From Bin5 sp022821545 (GTDB taxonomy: Bacteria; Chloroflexota; Anaerolineae; Caldilineales; Caldilineaceae): a stretch of DNA of 64,000 nt. The notes under the pieces were generated by a model. That model did not search any database and was not told where the DNA came from. It worked only from the letters and a program-made list of their open reading frames with translations. This document shows, in pieces, positions 63,263-64,000 of the stretch (positions within the stretch are counted from its first letter, which is position 1; the number at the start of each line of letters is the position of its first letter). The position numbers and the translations under genes are program-made. The stretch spans positions 1,178,001 through 1,242,000 of the forward strand of contig CAXXLO010000002.1 in the NCBI GenBank assembly GCA_963664085.2, read 5' to 3'.

Positions 63263-64000
63263 ATACTTTCCGGTTGCTGCCGACAGCATCGCTGCCAACA
63301 AGATGCGGGCCAGCCTGACGATGCTGGGCATTATCATCGGTGTGGCCGCGGTGCTCTCAATACTGGGTATCGGACGCGGCGCGTCGGCAAATATCCTGGG
63401 AGAGGTCGCCAGCCAGGGCACAACACGCCTGACGATCAACCCGAGCACAGAGAGCGAAGGGGAGGGTGCCGGCAGCTCTGTTCAGACGTTGACCATGGGC
63501 GACGTAAAGATGCTTTCCGACCCCGCCTTCCATCCGGATCTCCTTGCAGTCGTGCCCCAATATGGAGGCAGCATCCAGCTGGTCGCCGGCAGCAACAACA
63601 CCCAAGTCCGGGTGACGGGCACGACTGCCGCCTATGCCGATGTCCTCCGACTGGAGATGGCCGAGGGCCGTTTTCTGACGGAGGACGAGGTCACGCAGAT
63701 GAGTAACGTGATCGTCATCGGGACGACTGTGGCGACCGATCTTTTCGAGCGCACGCAGGTCGTAGGCGAAAGCGTGCGCATCAATGGCGAACCGTTTACG
63801 GTCGTCGGTGTGCTGGAAGAGAGCGGCAACGCGGGTTTCGGCAGCAATGACGAAAGCGGGTTCATCACCATCGGCGCTGCCCACGGGCGCGTCTTCAATG
63901 TGCCCCGCTATCGAGGCGAATATGTTGTTACGTCGATAGCGGCCGACGCGGTCAGTGACGAGCGGGTGGAGGCGGCCGAGCTGCAGATCGAACAGACCTT
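63249..64000 (+). CDS. MacB-like ABC permease, partial
   Basis: Starts with ATG 63249 inside the ATPase gene and runs off the end of the window. It encodes MKLVRYFPVAADSIAANKMR, a membrane segment (LTMLGIIIGVAAVLSILGIG), then the start of the periplasmic MacB core domain (RFLTEDEV, VIGTTVATDLF). About 250 codons are visible. Transport substrate unknown; lipoprotein, peptide or antibiotic export are typical. Confidence 0.85.
   Translation, partial: MKLVRYFPVAADSIAANKMRASLTMLGIIIGVAAVLSILGIGRGASANILGEVASQGTTRLTINPSTESEGEGAGSSVQTLTMGDVKMLSDPAFHPDLLAVVPQYGGSIQLVAGSNNTQVRVTGTTAAYADVLRLEMAEGRFLTEDEVTQMSNVIVIGTTVATDLFERTQVVGESVRINGEPFTVVGVLEESGNAGFGSNDESGFITIGAAHGRVFNVPRYRGEYVVTSIAADAVSDERVEAAELQIEQT

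Overview
The window looks like part of a high-GC bacterial chromosome, most likely an Anaerolineae/Caldilineae-type Chloroflexota. This is an inference from the gene mix: Tat-type sugar-binding lipoproteins, MalF/MalG permeases, many TIM-barrel sugar isomerases, Gfo/Idh and phytanoyl dioxygenases, and a ThrRS without a TGS domain. No rRNA or other phylogenetic marker was compared.

Regions from left to right. (1) 1-13.9 kb: a defence segment set among sugar isomerase genes. It holds a PARIS-like ATPase/DUF4435 pair whose ATPase carries a frame-shifting deletion, a giant type ISP-like restriction-modification gene split by an IS66-family element with an 8-bp target duplication, and an 841-aa helicase-nuclease between two diverged ~100-bp direct repeats. 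A palindrome-rich spacer follows. (2) 13.9-22.4 kb, plus strand except two genes: hydroxyacid dehydrogenase, sugar isomerase, methyltransferase, alcohol dehydrogenase, YbaK-like deacylase, CobD/HisC-like aminotransferase, HAD hydrolase and a glutamate-cysteine ligase-like enzyme. (3) 22.4-32 kb, minus strand: an eight-gene alpha-galactoside uptake and breakdown operon (two permeases, binding protein, GH36, SDR, GH4, PhyH, AIM24). Its likely terminator lies inside the 3' end of the convergent ligase gene. (4) 32.2-46 kb: a decaying region with a truncated Uma2 gene, pseudo-nuclease paralogues, adjacent IS3 and IS1182 elements, a beheaded permease, a frameshifted binding protein, an in-frame permease-GH2 chimera, a GH43/GH130-like protein, a permease remnant and an IS630 element. 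(5) 46-55.6 kb, minus strand: tRNA-Lys, an HhH membrane protein, an rRNA methyltransferase, rplT, rpmI, infC (ATT start), thrS, an M20 peptidase, a five-repeat Cache lipoprotein and tRNA-Val. (6) 55.9-64 kb: hydroxyacid dehydrogenase, TPP enzyme, Gfo/Idh oxidoreductase, SH3 membrane protein, a fourth sugar isomerase and the start of a MacB-type ABC exporter.

The ordinary metabolic content is sugar and hydroxyacid catabolism fed by ABC importers. The unusual content is the damaged defence cluster, the repeat-flanked helicase-nuclease, the transporter-glycosidase chimera and the tandem Cache lipoprotein.
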